NCBI GenBank assembly: GCA_945876755.1 | Contig: CAMCPM010000011.1 | Coordinates: 23,608-87,607, forward strand | From: an uncultured Clostridia bacterium | GTDB taxonomy: Bacteria > Bacillota > Clostridia > Oscillospirales > Ruminococcaceae | Direction: 5' to 3' | DNA: 64,000 nt | Shown: piece after piece, positions 8,728 through 16,430 of the stretch | How the letters are laid out: every line of letters begins with the position of its first letter | Position numbering within the stretch: position 1 is the stretch's first letter | The notes under the pieces: model-generated | The model's input: the letters and a program-made list of their open reading frames with translations, nothing else | Told to the model about the DNA's origin: nothing | The model's database searches: none | Position numbers and translations under genes: made by a program

Positions 8728-9660
8728 TTGGCTAAAAGACGACCGTCGCAGGAAGAAGAAGGCGGCAGCTGGATGGACACCTACGGCGATATGATAACTC
8801 TGGTGCTTACGTTCTTTGTTCTGCTGTATTCAATGTCTTCCATGGACTCAAGCAAGTGGCAGTATATTGCCGAGGCTTTTTCAAAGGGTAAGATCTCCAA
8901 TACCGAAGTTCAGGTAGTCGGCGAACCTAAACCCGAAAATGACCCCACGGCGGTTTATGACGATACTGTTCCCGAGGTCGAGGAATATGATGAGATCGTT
9001 GATTTTGAGGATTTCTTTATGTACCTTAAAGAGGTCATCGTTACAAATAATTTGCAGGAAAGCGTAAGCGTTGAAATGTCCAACACGGGCGTTTATATGC
9101 GATTCCGCGACAATATCTTCTTTGCCGGCGACAGCGATGTTCTGCTGGACGAGGGCAAATATATTCTTGATATTATTTCCGACGGTATCAGAAGCGTAAA
9201 CGAAAGAATACACGCCATCAAGGTCAGCGGTCATACCGCAGGCGCGGCTAATTCGGACGTTAACGAATGGACGCTTTCTTCGGGACGCGCCACATCGGTT
9301 ATCAACTATATGCTGAGTCTTGACGCTTGCGACCCCGATAAGTTCTCTGCGGCGGGTTACGGAAAATACCGTCCTGTTGACGACAACGACACCGAAGAGG
9401 GCAGACGTCAGAACCGGCGTGTTGAGATCGTGTTTATCAGAAACGATGTTGATTTTACGAATCCCGAGGTCATTCAGGAGCTGTTCAATATGGAATACGG
9501 TCAGGATTTTGTTCAGTATTCCGACGCTGACGGCGGCTCAATGTCGGGAGGCGACGCTCCTGCCGATGAAGCTGTACCTGAGGATGACGGACGTTCCGAT
9601 CCGGACAGAGTTTACGTTTCAAAGGAAGATATGCTTGCTTCTCTCAGGGACGGGGATTGA
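8728..9660 (+). CDS. motB: Flagellar stator protein MotB
   Basis: MotB anchors the stator to peptidoglycan and carries the ion-binding Asp. The 310-residue protein begins with a short basic cytoplasmic segment, then one transmembrane helix with WMDTYGDMITLVLTFFVLLYS, where the Asp of the YGDM motif is the expected ion-binding residue. The C-terminal OmpA-like domain (about residues 130-245) contains IKVSGHTAG, LSSGRATSVINYM and GRRQNRRVEIVFI. A 60-residue acidic tail extends beyond the domain. Translation starts at TTG 8728, well placed after AAAGGGGGA. Confidence 0.96.
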   Translation: MAKRRPSQEEEGGSWMDTYGDMITLVLTFFVLLYSMSSMDSSKWQYIAEAFSKGKISNTEVQVVGEPKPENDPTAVYDDTVPEVEEYDEIVDFEDFFMYLKEVIVTNNLQESVSVEMSNTGVYMRFRDNIFFAGDSDVLLDEGKYILDIISDGIRSVNERIHAIKVSGHTAGAANSDVNEWTLSSGRATSVINYMLSLDACDPDKFSAAGYGKYRPVDDNDTEEGRRQNRRVEIVFIRNDVDFTNPEVIQELFNMEYGQDFVQYSDADGGSMSGGDAPADEAVPEDDGRSDPDRVYVSKEDMLASLRDGD

Positions 9661-9684
9661 TACAAAATTCAAATAACTGCAAAC

Positions 9685-9704
9685 AACGTCTGCGTTGTTT
9701 TAAA
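9685..9704 (+). promoter_or_regulatory. Short hairpin upstream of fliM
   Basis: Within the gap after motB, AAACAACG and CGTTGTTT flank a TCTG loop to form a perfect 8-bp stem. It lies before the fliM ribosome binding site and belongs to the set of small hairpins found in several leaders here. Terminator activity is unlikely because the T-run is short. Confidence 0.5.
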
Positions 9705-9710
9705 CATATG

Positions 9711-9754
9711 GAAAGGAGTGCATTTTCCCGGTCGGGGAAATGGTTGTAAGTATG
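9711..9754 (+). promoter_or_regulatory. Shine-Dalgarno-hairpin-start unit of fliM
   Basis: AAAGGAG (9712-9718) is followed by arms CATTTTCCC (9721-9729) and GGGGAAATG (9734-9742) with loop GGTC, then nine bases and the ATG at 9752. Straight spacing is 33 nt; with the hairpin folded out it is 11 nt. The ATG inside the right arm (9740) is in frame but would be sequestered. Confidence 0.7.
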
Positions 9755-10768
9755 GCTGACGTATTGTCGCAAAGCCAGATAGACGCACTGCTGAACAGCT
9801 TCTCGTCCGAGGGTTCAAAGGCCTTTGAGGAAATAGAGGAACAGGCTAAGGAGCAGAAAATAAAGAACTATGACTTCAAGATGCCCAAAAAGTTTACCAA
9901 GGAACAGCTTAAAGTCATAGACGGTATTTTTGAAAACTACTCCAGAGTGCTTTCCTCATATCTGACAGGTCTGATGAGAATTTACTGCAAGGTCGAGGTC
10001 CTTCAGATAGAGGAGCAGCTTTATTACGAGTTCAACAATGCGCTTCCTGACTATGTTATGATGTCAATGATAAATATGGGTATCACCGATGACGATGTGC
10101 TTGAAACAAGCTGTATCATGCAGGTGTCCAACCCCATTGCCTTTTCAATGATGGACCGTCTTATGGGCGGCGGCGGTTCTTATGTTGAGCAGAACAGGGA
10201 CTTTACTGAAATTGAAGTGGGTCTGTTCTCAAACGTATTGGGCAAGATGGCTGGGCTGCTGAAAGACCCTTGGGGAACTTACATAGACATTAATCCTACA
10301 ATTACTACAATAGAAACAAACGCAAGAGTCATGCAGTCTATTTCTCCAGACGAGGTGGTTATTCTAGTTGTGCTGGAAATGGAGATAAAGGATGTTAAAA
10401 ATACTATGACGTTCTGTATCCCTGCAATGAACCTTGAATCCATAATGGCTAAGTTCGGCGACAGATGGTCAAGAACTACCAAAAAGCTCGATCCGAAAAA
10501 GGAAAGAGAAAGACGTGTATCGCTCCTTGAGGCTATCAAGGATTCGGAGCTTAAGATCGACGCTGTTTTGTGTGAAACAAAGCTGGATCTGTACGATGTT
10601 CTTACAATGCAGCCGGGCGATGTTATTCCGCTTAATATGCCTATCGACAGCAATGTTACCGTTAAAATAGGAGATAATCTGTGGTTTGACGGTAAGCTTG
10701 GTATAAAAAATAAAAAGAAAGCTGTTAAAATAGACAATATCTACAAAGATCTGGGCAAGCAGACGTAA
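9752..10768 (+). CDS. fliM: Flagellar switch protein FliM
   Basis: FliM is the C-ring switch component that binds phosphorylated CheY. The 338-residue protein begins MADVLSQSQIDALLNSF, the standard N-terminal CheY-P-binding peptide. The CheC-like middle domain carries SMINMGITDDD and FSMMDRLMGGGG, and the FliN-like C-terminal domain ends with WFDGKLGIKNKKKAVKI. An in-frame ATG 12 bp earlier would add MVVS before this conserved start and lies inside a hairpin, so 9752 is preferred. Downstream, an unusually long 188-bp gap separates it from fliY. Confidence 0.95.
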   Translation: MADVLSQSQIDALLNSFSSEGSKAFEEIEEQAKEQKIKNYDFKMPKKFTKEQLKVIDGIFENYSRVLSSYLTGLMRIYCKVEVLQIEEQLYYEFNNALPDYVMMSMINMGITDDDVLETSCIMQVSNPIAFSMMDRLMGGGGSYVEQNRDFTEIEVGLFSNVLGKMAGLLKDPWGTYIDINPTITTIETNARVMQSISPDEVVILVVLEMEIKDVKNTMTFCIPAMNLESIMAKFGDRWSRTTKKLDPKKERERRVSLLEAIKDSELKIDAVLCETKLDLYDVLTMQPGDVIPLNMPIDSNVTVKIGDNLWFDGKLGIKNKKKAVKIDNIYKDLGKQT

Positions 10769-10801
10769 TCAGCTCTGCCGGGATCATCCGCAGAACGGAA
10801 A

Positions 10802-10868
10802 GGAAGGATATAAGTTTGAAAATCTCTGATTTTCAAACATGAGTTTTGTTTTTCAGGACTATGACTGA
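10802..10868 (+). other. Nine-codon mini-ORF behind a Shine-Dalgarno and hairpin
   Basis: GGAAGG (10802-10807) is followed by a perfect 11-bp hairpin (arms GTTTGAAAATC 10814-10824 and GATTTTCAAAC 10828-10838, loop TCT). An ATG then abuts the right arm and opens MSFVFQDYD followed by TGA (10839-10868). With the hairpin folded out the spacing is about 6 nt. Whether it is translated is unknown. The same TTGAAAATC/GATTTTCAA core recurs at 37494-37514. Confidence 0.4.
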
Positions 10869-10911
10869 ACAAGTTCAGTTGTCCGAAATTTTCAAGTGAA
10901 AACCACAAAAC
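10843..10911 (+). promoter_or_regulatory. Extended imperfect stem-loop in the fliM-fliY gap
   Basis: Nested pairings are visible: outer GTTTTGT (10843-10849) with ACAAAAC (10905-10911), middle GGAC (10856-10859) with GTCC (10881-10884), inner ACTGAAC (10864-10870) with GTTCAGT (10873-10879). Together they could form a structured intercistronic RNA of about 70 nt. Function is unknown. Confidence 0.45.
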
Positions 10912-10919
10912 ATCGAGAG

Positions 10920-10959
10920 AGGAGGACATTTTCCCTACGGGAAAATGGTCATAAAAATG
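10920..10959 (+). promoter_or_regulatory. Shine-Dalgarno-hairpin-start unit of fliY
   Basis: AGGAGG (10920-10925) is followed after one base by perfect 9-bp arms CATTTTCCC (10927-10935) and GGGAAAATG (10939-10947) with loop TAC, then nine bases and the ATG at 10957. Straight spacing is 31 nt; folding out the hairpin leaves 10 nt. The left arm is identical to that of the fliM hairpin. Confidence 0.75.
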
Positions 10960-12300
10960 AGCGATGATAAACTTACCATTGACGGATTCGGCGATGTGGA
11001 AATGGATGCCATCGGCGAAATAATGAATATAACCATGGGTTCGGCTGCGACCGCAGTTTCAAATATGCTTTCTGCTAAGGTCTGGATAACCACGCCCAAG
11101 GTCAATATTATCAAGTCCGATGAGCTGTCATTCCCGGAGCTTGAACCGTCTATAATGGTCAGAATAAAATATACCCAGGGCGTTACGGGACAGAACGTTC
11201 TCATTCTCAAGCAGAATGATGTTCAGCTTATCCTTAACCAGCTTATGGGTCTGCCGCTGGAGGTAACGGACGATTTCAAGTTCGACGAAATGAACATCTC
11301 GGCGGTTTGCGAGGTTATGAATCAGATGATGGGAGCGTCCGCTACGGCGCTTTCGGAAATCATTGAAACTACTGTTGATATTTCCACTCCCGAAGCGATA
11401 GTTCAGGACGGAAGCGTCGAACAGGTCAAGGAGGAAATTTACGAGCTTACCGGTCAGGATTATGTCTGCACGGTCAAGTTTGACCTTACCATCGACGGTG
11501 TTATAAACTCGGAATTCATATCTGTGCTTACCATCGACCTTGCCAAGGAAATGGCTGAAAAGATGATGGCAGGATATAACAATATCATGGACAGCATTGA
11601 GGAGGCTGCTCCTGCACCTGCTTCGGAGCCTGCACCTGCTCCTGCTCCGTCATCGGGCGGCGGCGTGCTTTCTCAGGAGGAAATTGAAAAGCTTCTCAGC
11701 GGCGGTTCCGCTGCGGCAGAACAGCCTGCGCCTGCTCCTGCACCTCAGCCTGTTCCGCAGGCTCAGCCCATGCAGCAGCCTATGCCCGGTGCAATGCCCC
11801 AGATGCCTTACGGTCAGCCCGGTCAGTTCGGTCAGCCTCCTATGCCTGACCCGAATATGTCGGCTATGTACGGTATGTATCCGCAGCAGGGTATGTACCC
11901 TCAGCAGGGATATCCGCAGCAGGGAATGTATCCGCAGCAGAATATGATGCCTCAGCAGCCTGCTGTTAATATTCAGCCCGTTCAGCTTCAGAATTTTGCT
12001 TCATATCAGAATTCAAGCCTTACTCAGGAGCAGAACGACAACTTGAAGCTGCTGATGAATGTTCCGCTGAATGTTACCGTTGAAATAGGCTCGGCTGTGA
12101 AAAAGGTCAAGGAGATACTTGAGTTCACGCAGGGTACTATTATTGAGCTGGAACGTCAGGCAGGCGCTCCCGTTGATATTATCGTAAACGGAAATCTTAT
12201 CGCAAAGGGCGACGTTGTTGTTATCGATGATAACTTTGCGGTCAGAATTACCGAAATAATCAAGTCAAAATTCCTTGAGACCCTCGGTGGAAAGGAATAA
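10957..12300 (+). CDS. fliY: Flagellar switch phosphatase FliY (FliN domain)
   Basis: FliY is the Firmicutes C-ring protein that combines CheY-P phosphatase and FliN functions. The 447-residue protein has an N-terminal CheC-like domain with two phosphatase helices (DAIGEIMNITMGSAATA and AVCEVMNQMMGASATA), a long Pro/Ala/Gln/Met linker (about 210-345) with PQQGMY-type repeats near 308-331, and a C-terminal FliN domain containing VNGNLIAKGDVVVIDDNFAVRI. The usual N-terminal LSQxEIDALL peptide is absent, but VLSQEEIEKLL occurs in the linker at about 237-247. The start at 10957 is chosen over the in-frame ATG at 10945, which lies in a hairpin. Confidence 0.95.
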   Translation: MSDDKLTIDGFGDVEMDAIGEIMNITMGSAATAVSNMLSAKVWITTPKVNIIKSDELSFPELEPSIMVRIKYTQGVTGQNVLILKQNDVQLILNQLMGLPLEVTDDFKFDEMNISAVCEVMNQMMGASATALSEIIETTVDISTPEAIVQDGSVEQVKEEIYELTGQDYVCTVKFDLTIDGVINSEFISVLTIDLAKEMAEKMMAGYNNIMDSIEEAAPAPASEPAPAPAPSSGGGVLSQEEIEKLLSGGSAAAEQPAPAPAPQPVPQAQPMQQPMPGAMPQMPYGQPGQFGQPPMPDPNMSAMYGMYPQQGMYPQQGYPQQGMYPQQNMMPQQPAVNIQPVQLQNFASYQNSSLTQEQNDNLKLLMNVPLNVTVEIGSAVKKVKEILEFTQGTIIELERQAGAPVDIIVNGNLIAKGDVVVIDDNFAVRITEIIKSKFLETLGGKE

Positions 12301-12390
12301 ATACATAGAATTAATCAGGGAAACGGTTCCGCCCGACGGTTCCCGAAGATATAAATCAATATTTCCGAGGCGGAGAAACGGAGTATTATT

Positions 12391-12753
12391 ATGGATAAGA
12401 AAATCATGCTTGTTGACGACGCGGCTTTCATGCGTATGATGATCAAGGACGCTCTCACAAAGAACGGCTATACAAATATTCTTGAGGCTGCCGACGGCGA
12501 GATCGCCTGCAATACATATGCTGCCGAAAAGCCCGACCTTGTTATCATGGATATCACAATGCCTAACAAGACAGGCATTGAGGCTCTCAGAGATATCAAG
12601 GCTTCAGACCCTAACGCTAAGATCGTTATGTGTTCCGCTATGGGTCAGGAATCTATGGTTGTTGAAGCTATCAAGCTGGGTGCTCTCGACTTTATCGTTA
12701 AGCCCTTTAAGGCTGACAGAATCCTTCAGACTGTTCAGAAGGTTCTCGGCTAA
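12391..12753 (+). CDS. cheY: Chemotaxis response regulator CheY
   Basis: CheY is the single-domain receiver that, when phosphorylated, binds the flagellar switch. All receiver landmarks are present in 120 residues: the acidic pair in LVDDAAFMR, the phospho-acceptor Asp in LVIMDITMP, the switch Ser in VMCSAMGQ and the Lys in FIVKPFK. It lies directly after fliY, a phosphatase for it, and before fliO. An ACGGAG site precedes the start. The kinase CheA that should phosphorylate it is not encoded in this operon. Confidence 0.97.
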   Translation: MDKKIMLVDDAAFMRMMIKDALTKNGYTNILEAADGEIACNTYAAEKPDLVIMDITMPNKTGIEALRDIKASDPNAKIVMCSAMGQESMVVEAIKLGALDFIVKPFKADRILQTVQKVLG

Positions 12754-12756
12754 AAA

Positions 12757-13170
12757 ATGTTTGATGAGATTTTTACCGTTATCTGTGCGCTGCTTGGAAT
12801 AATCGGTCTGCTTTTTCTGACTTTTTATGCTGCAAGTTGGCTCAACAAGCGCTATCATACAGGCGGCTTTGGTATGCAGAGCCGTCTGATAAAAATCGTT
12901 GAGTGTATCGGTGTGGCTCAGGATAAGCAGCTTATGATCGTTACCGTGGGAAGCAAAAAAATGCTTATCGGGGTAACGCCTAATTCTGTGAACAAGATCT
13001 GCGATCTGGACGAGGAGGATCTTATTCTTCCCGAAAACAGCGATACGCCTGTCGAAAACGGTTTTATGCAAAGCCTTAAAAAGGCGTTTGCTGAGAGAAA
13101 CAGGACGGACGCAGGTGCGGATACCCTTGAAAAAAAAGAGGACGGACGGAATGAAAATGATGATTTTTAA
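12757..13170 (+). CDS. fliO: Flagellar biosynthetic protein FliO
   Basis: FliO is a small membrane protein that stabilises assembly of the FliP-FliQ-FliR export gate. The 137-residue product has one N-terminal transmembrane helix (about residues 5-27) followed by the FliO-type beta-rich segment with IKIVECIGVAQDKQLMIVTVGSKKMLIGV, then a charged tail. The ATG comes 3 bp after the cheY stop, with AGAAGG inside the end of cheY as ribosome binding site. Its end overlaps the start of fliP by 20 bp. FliO proteins are divergent; position and topology support the call. Confidence 0.88.
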   Translation: MFDEIFTVICALLGIIGLLFLTFYAASWLNKRYHTGGFGMQSRLIKIVECIGVAQDKQLMIVTVGSKKMLIGVTPNSVNKICDLDEEDLILPENSDTPVENGFMQSLKKAFAERNRTDAGADTLEKKEDGRNENDDF

Positions 13171-14095
13171 GAAACTTGTCAAGGCTTCGGCAGGTATTCT
13201 CTGCGCTGCGGCAATGGCTGTTTCTGTTTCCTCCGTGACTGCTTTTGCCGTTCCGGATGATGAGGAGACGACATCGGGTATTGTGACCACGATACCGAAT
13301 GTTGAAACTACCGTTCCTCAGACGGAACAGACTATGCCCTATACGGCTGCGCCCGATGAAGAGGTAACTACGGGGACTCTCCCTTATAACGAGCCTGTTA
13401 CCGACGGTGACGGCGATGCGGAAAATCTGCTGGAGCAGCTTGGCATAAATGAAAGCTCTACGACTATCGATCTTATTATTTTAATAACGATACTTTCTCT
13501 TGCACCGTCGATTCTGGTAATGCTGACCTGCTTTACGCGGATCATCATTTCCTTTTCGCTGCTGAGAAATGCGATGGGCGTTCAGCAGACTCCCCCCAAT
13601 CAGGTCATGATAGGTCTGGCGCTGTTTTTGACGCTGTTTATTATGACTCCTGTTCTGAATGAGATGAACGAGGTCGCTTATGTGCCTTATAAAAACGGCG
13701 AGTATACCTCCGTTGAGGCAGTGCAGGCGGCGTCCGTTCCCCTTAAAGAATGGATGCTGAAAAACACAAGCAACGACTCTATGGACTTTATCCTCGGACT
13801 TACCGGTACTGAGATAGAGGCTGAGACCGAAGAGGAGTTCCTGAAGGAAGTCAGCTTTGTGGCGGTTGTGCCTGCATTTATTTTAAGCGAAATAAAAATC
13901 GGATTTGAGATAGGCTTTCTGCTGTATATCCCGTTCCTTATCATAGATATTATAGTTTCAACGCTTCTGATGTCAATGGGTATGATGATGCTTCCGCCTA
14001 CTACGGTATCAATACCGTTTAAGCTGCTGCTGTTTATACTCTGCGACGGCTGGACGCTTCTTATCGGCTCGCTTGTTACCGGTTTTAACACTTAG
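13151..14095 (+). CDS. fliP: Flagellar export gate protein FliP
   Basis: FliP is a core subunit of the flagellar export gate in the cytoplasmic membrane. The start is set at ATG 13151 inside the end of fliO, giving 314 residues with a cleavable-looking signal peptide (basic start, Ala-rich hydrophobic core, SVTAFA cleavage site). A Thr/Glu-rich spacer of about 70 residues precedes the conserved core, with SLAPSILVMLTCFTRIIISF, LRNAMGVQQTPPNQVMIGLA and a C-terminal helix containing SMGMMMLPPTTVSIPFKL. An upstream in-frame start would add a charged stretch ahead of the signal peptide and is rejected. Confidence 0.95.
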   Translation: MKMMIFKKLVKASAGILCAAAMAVSVSSVTAFAVPDDEETTSGIVTTIPNVETTVPQTEQTMPYTAAPDEEVTTGTLPYNEPVTDGDGDAENLLEQLGINESSTTIDLIILITILSLAPSILVMLTCFTRIIISFSLLRNAMGVQQTPPNQVMIGLALFLTLFIMTPVLNEMNEVAYVPYKNGEYTSVEAVQAASVPLKEWMLKNTSNDSMDFILGLTGTEIEAETEEEFLKEVSFVAVVPAFILSEIKIGFEIGFLLYIPFLIIDIIVSTLLMSMGMMMLPPTTVSIPFKLLLFILCDGWTLLIGSLVTGFNT

Positions 14096-14144
14096 AGTCA
14101 TACGTTATAAGCTTTAAAATCCGTGTACATTGAGGTGATAGTTT

Positions 14145-14432
14145 ATGCTGACTGAAGCGCTTGTGCTTGAAATTTTCCGTGAGGCGCTTGTGCTGGCAAT
14201 AAAGCTTGCCGGGCCTCTTTTGCTGATAAGTATGCTTGTGGGTCTGGTTATCGCTATTCTTCAGGCGGCGACTCAGGTCCATGAGCAGACCCTTACGTTT
14301 GTTCCCAAGGCGCTGACTATCGTTGTTCTGCTGCTGCTTATGGCGCCTATGATGATAAGCGCCTGCAACGAGTTTGTACTGCATATTTTTGATATTATTA
14401 ATCAGATAAGCAGTCAGACCGTATTGAGCTGA
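14145..14432 (+). CDS. fliQ: Flagellar export gate protein FliQ
   Basis: FliQ is the two-helix subunit wrapping the FliP/FliR export gate. The 95-residue protein is close to the usual 89, with helices around residues 15-38 and 50-75 and the family pattern GPLLLISMLVGLVIAILQAATQVHEQTLTFVPK. GAGGTG precedes the ATG by about 8 bp. It sits between fliP and fliR as usual. No anomalies are seen. Confidence 0.97.
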   Translation: MLTEALVLEIFREALVLAIKLAGPLLLISMLVGLVIAILQAATQVHEQTLTFVPKALTIVVLLLLMAPMMISACNEFVLHIFDIINQISSQTVLS

Positions 14433-14456
14433 CCCGGCTGACGAAAGGAGCAGGCT

Positions 14457-15242
14457 TTGGATTTCTTTGTTGTTCTCTTCCGGAGCTTTGAGACCAATCT
14501 TCTGGTTTTTGCCCGGATACTGGGAATATTTATCTTTAACCCTATTTTATCAAGACGTAATATTCCGACAATTGTAAAAATTACAACGTCGGTTTTTATT
14601 ACATATATAGTTCTGCTTGTTGTTCAGCCCGAGCCTGTTGACACGGGTACGCAGGCAGGCGAATACTTGTTTATGATACTGCGCGAGAGCTTTATCGGAC
14701 TGGTCATCGGTTTTATTACCGACCTGTTTTTCTATTCGGTACAGGTTGCCGGAGAGGTCATGGATATGCAGTCCGGTCTGGGTATGGCGAAGGTTTTCGA
14801 CCCCGAATCCAACGTGCAGATGTCAATTATGGGTTCGTTCATCAGCTTTATGATGTATCTTTACTTTTTTGTGACAAACGCGCATCTGACATACATAAAG
14901 CTTTTTGTGATGTCATATGACATACTTCCGATAGGAAGCGGCGGTTTCAATCCCGATCTGGGATATAACATTGCGGCGTATTTTTCCGTGGTGCTGGCGC
15001 TGGTGATAAAGCTTGCGATGCCCATTATTGCGGCAGGATTTATACTTGAGTTCTGCATGGGTGTGCTGATGAAATCGGTGCCTCAGATACAGATAATGGT
15101 GGTGAATATCCAGCTGAAGGTGGCATTCGGTTTCATTATGCTGTTTTTGACGGCGATCCCTCTGTCGGAATTTATTGACAGCTACCTTGACAAGTGGCTT
15201 GCGGCTCTTGAGTCGTTTATTTCGGCTATGCCTGCAGTATAG
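14457..15242 (+). CDS. fliR: Flagellar export gate protein FliR
   Basis: FliR is the single-copy subunit that completes the FliP5Q4R1 gate. The 261-residue protein has several hydrophobic helices and the FliR pattern FARILGIFIFNPILSRRNIP near the N-terminus, then VMDMQSGLGMAKVFDPESN in the middle. Translation begins at TTG 14457, about 7 bp after AAAGGAG; no ATG is suitably placed. It is followed by flhB after a 64-bp gap in which I see nothing else. Confidence 0.96.
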   Translation: MDFFVVLFRSFETNLLVFARILGIFIFNPILSRRNIPTIVKITTSVFITYIVLLVVQPEPVDTGTQAGEYLFMILRESFIGLVIGFITDLFFYSVQVAGEVMDMQSGLGMAKVFDPESNVQMSIMGSFISFMMYLYFFVTNAHLTYIKLFVMSYDILPIGSGGFNPDLGYNIAAYFSVVLALVIKLAMPIIAAGFILEFCMGVLMKSVPQIQIMVVNIQLKVAFGFIMLFLTAIPLSEFIDSYLDKWLAALESFISAMPAV

Positions 15243-15306
15243 CGAAATAACATTTAGTATAACAGATAATCTTGATTACTTTAAGTATACATAAAGGAAG
15301 GTTTCT

Positions 15307-16395
15307 ATGCCCGAAAGCAGCGGTGAAAAAACCGAAAAGGCGACCCCCCATAAGCTGCGTGAACAGCGTAAAGAGGGCAACGTTATGCAGAGCAAGGACG
15401 TCGTTACGGCGGCGTTTATTCTGCTGACATTTTTCATTCTGAGGCTGATGGCAAAATTTATGTATCAGACCGTTTCAAACAGCATGACCTACTGGCTGAG
15501 TATGGCAGGCGGCGGTATGGGCGGTTTGAAAATAGACGGAATGGAGCCTGTTCCCAAGCTTATTCTTGAAATAGGCAGGGCGGTGCTTTTTACCGCAGGA
15601 CCTATTCTTCTGGCTTCAATTTTGATTCCTGTTATTGTGACGGGGATTCAGACAAAATTTATCTTTTCAAAAAAATCCATACAGTTTAAATTAGACAAGC
15701 TGAATCCGTTTCAGGGTATAAAAAAGATGTTTTCCATAAGCTCTCTTTTCGAGCTGGCGAAATCTATTGCAAAGCTTGTTATTCTTATTGCCGTGGTTTA
15801 CGGCGAAATAAAAGACCGTGTGGTGGACTTTGCAAGGCTTATGCAGATGGATGTTGTTTCCGGTATGCTTTATATGGCGGAGGCGGTATTTGCTATCTGT
15901 ATGAAAATTGCAGCGGTTTTTGTTGCGGTGGCGGCTATCGACTTCCTTTTCCAGAAGTACAAGTGGGACAAGGACATGAGAATGACCAAGCAGGAGGTCA
16001 AGGAAGAATACAAACAAATGGAGGGCGACCCTCAGATAAAAAGCAAGCGCCGTCAGAAACAGCAGCAGATGGCTATGAGCCGTATGATGCAGGACGTTCC
16101 CCAGGCGGACGTGGTCATAAGAAACCCTACTCACTTTGCGGTTGCAATAAGATACGATGAAAACAGAGACCGCGCGCCTGTGGTGGTTGCCAAGGGTGCG
16201 GACAAGGTCGCTTTCAGAATTATAGAAAAGGCGGAGGAAAACGGAGTTTCCGTTGTTGAAAATGTTCCGCTGGCAAGAGGACTTTACAAGTCCGTTGATA
16301 TAGGCAGGGAGATTCCCTATGATTTTTACCACGCCGTTGCTGAGGTTCTGGCTTTTGTTTACGATATGAAGGGCAAAAAGCCGAAGGGTCTTTAA
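15307..16395 (+). CDS. flhB: Flagellar export switch protein FlhB
   Basis: FlhB controls the switch of export from rod/hook to filament substrates through self-cleavage. The 362-residue protein has the basic N-terminal motif GEKTEKATPHKLREQRKEGNV, four membrane helices, and a cytoplasmic domain with the autocleavage motif NPTH (VVIRNPTHFAVAIRYD). Cleavage would fall between Asn and Pro. AAAGGAAGG precedes the ATG. It is complete and ordinary. Confidence 0.98.
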   Translation: MPESSGEKTEKATPHKLREQRKEGNVMQSKDVVTAAFILLTFFILRLMAKFMYQTVSNSMTYWLSMAGGGMGGLKIDGMEPVPKLILEIGRAVLFTAGPILLASILIPVIVTGIQTKFIFSKKSIQFKLDKLNPFQGIKKMFSISSLFELAKSIAKLVILIAVVYGEIKDRVVDFARLMQMDVVSGMLYMAEAVFAICMKIAAVFVAVAAIDFLFQKYKWDKDMRMTKQEVKEEYKQMEGDPQIKSKRRQKQQQMAMSRMMQDVPQADVVIRNPTHFAVAIRYDENRDRAPVVVAKGADKVAFRIIEKAEENGVSVVENVPLARGLYKSVDIGREIPYDFYHAVAEVLAFVYDMKGKKPKGL

Positions 16396-16430
16396 CGGTG
16401 TTCAGATAGAAAGGCAGGCTGCGTTATACC

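Noticed and set aside
9740..9751. ATG at 9740 as the fliM start (adding MVVS)
   Set aside because: It is paired inside the hairpin, lies 21 nt from the Shine-Dalgarno and precedes the conserved MADVLSQ start.
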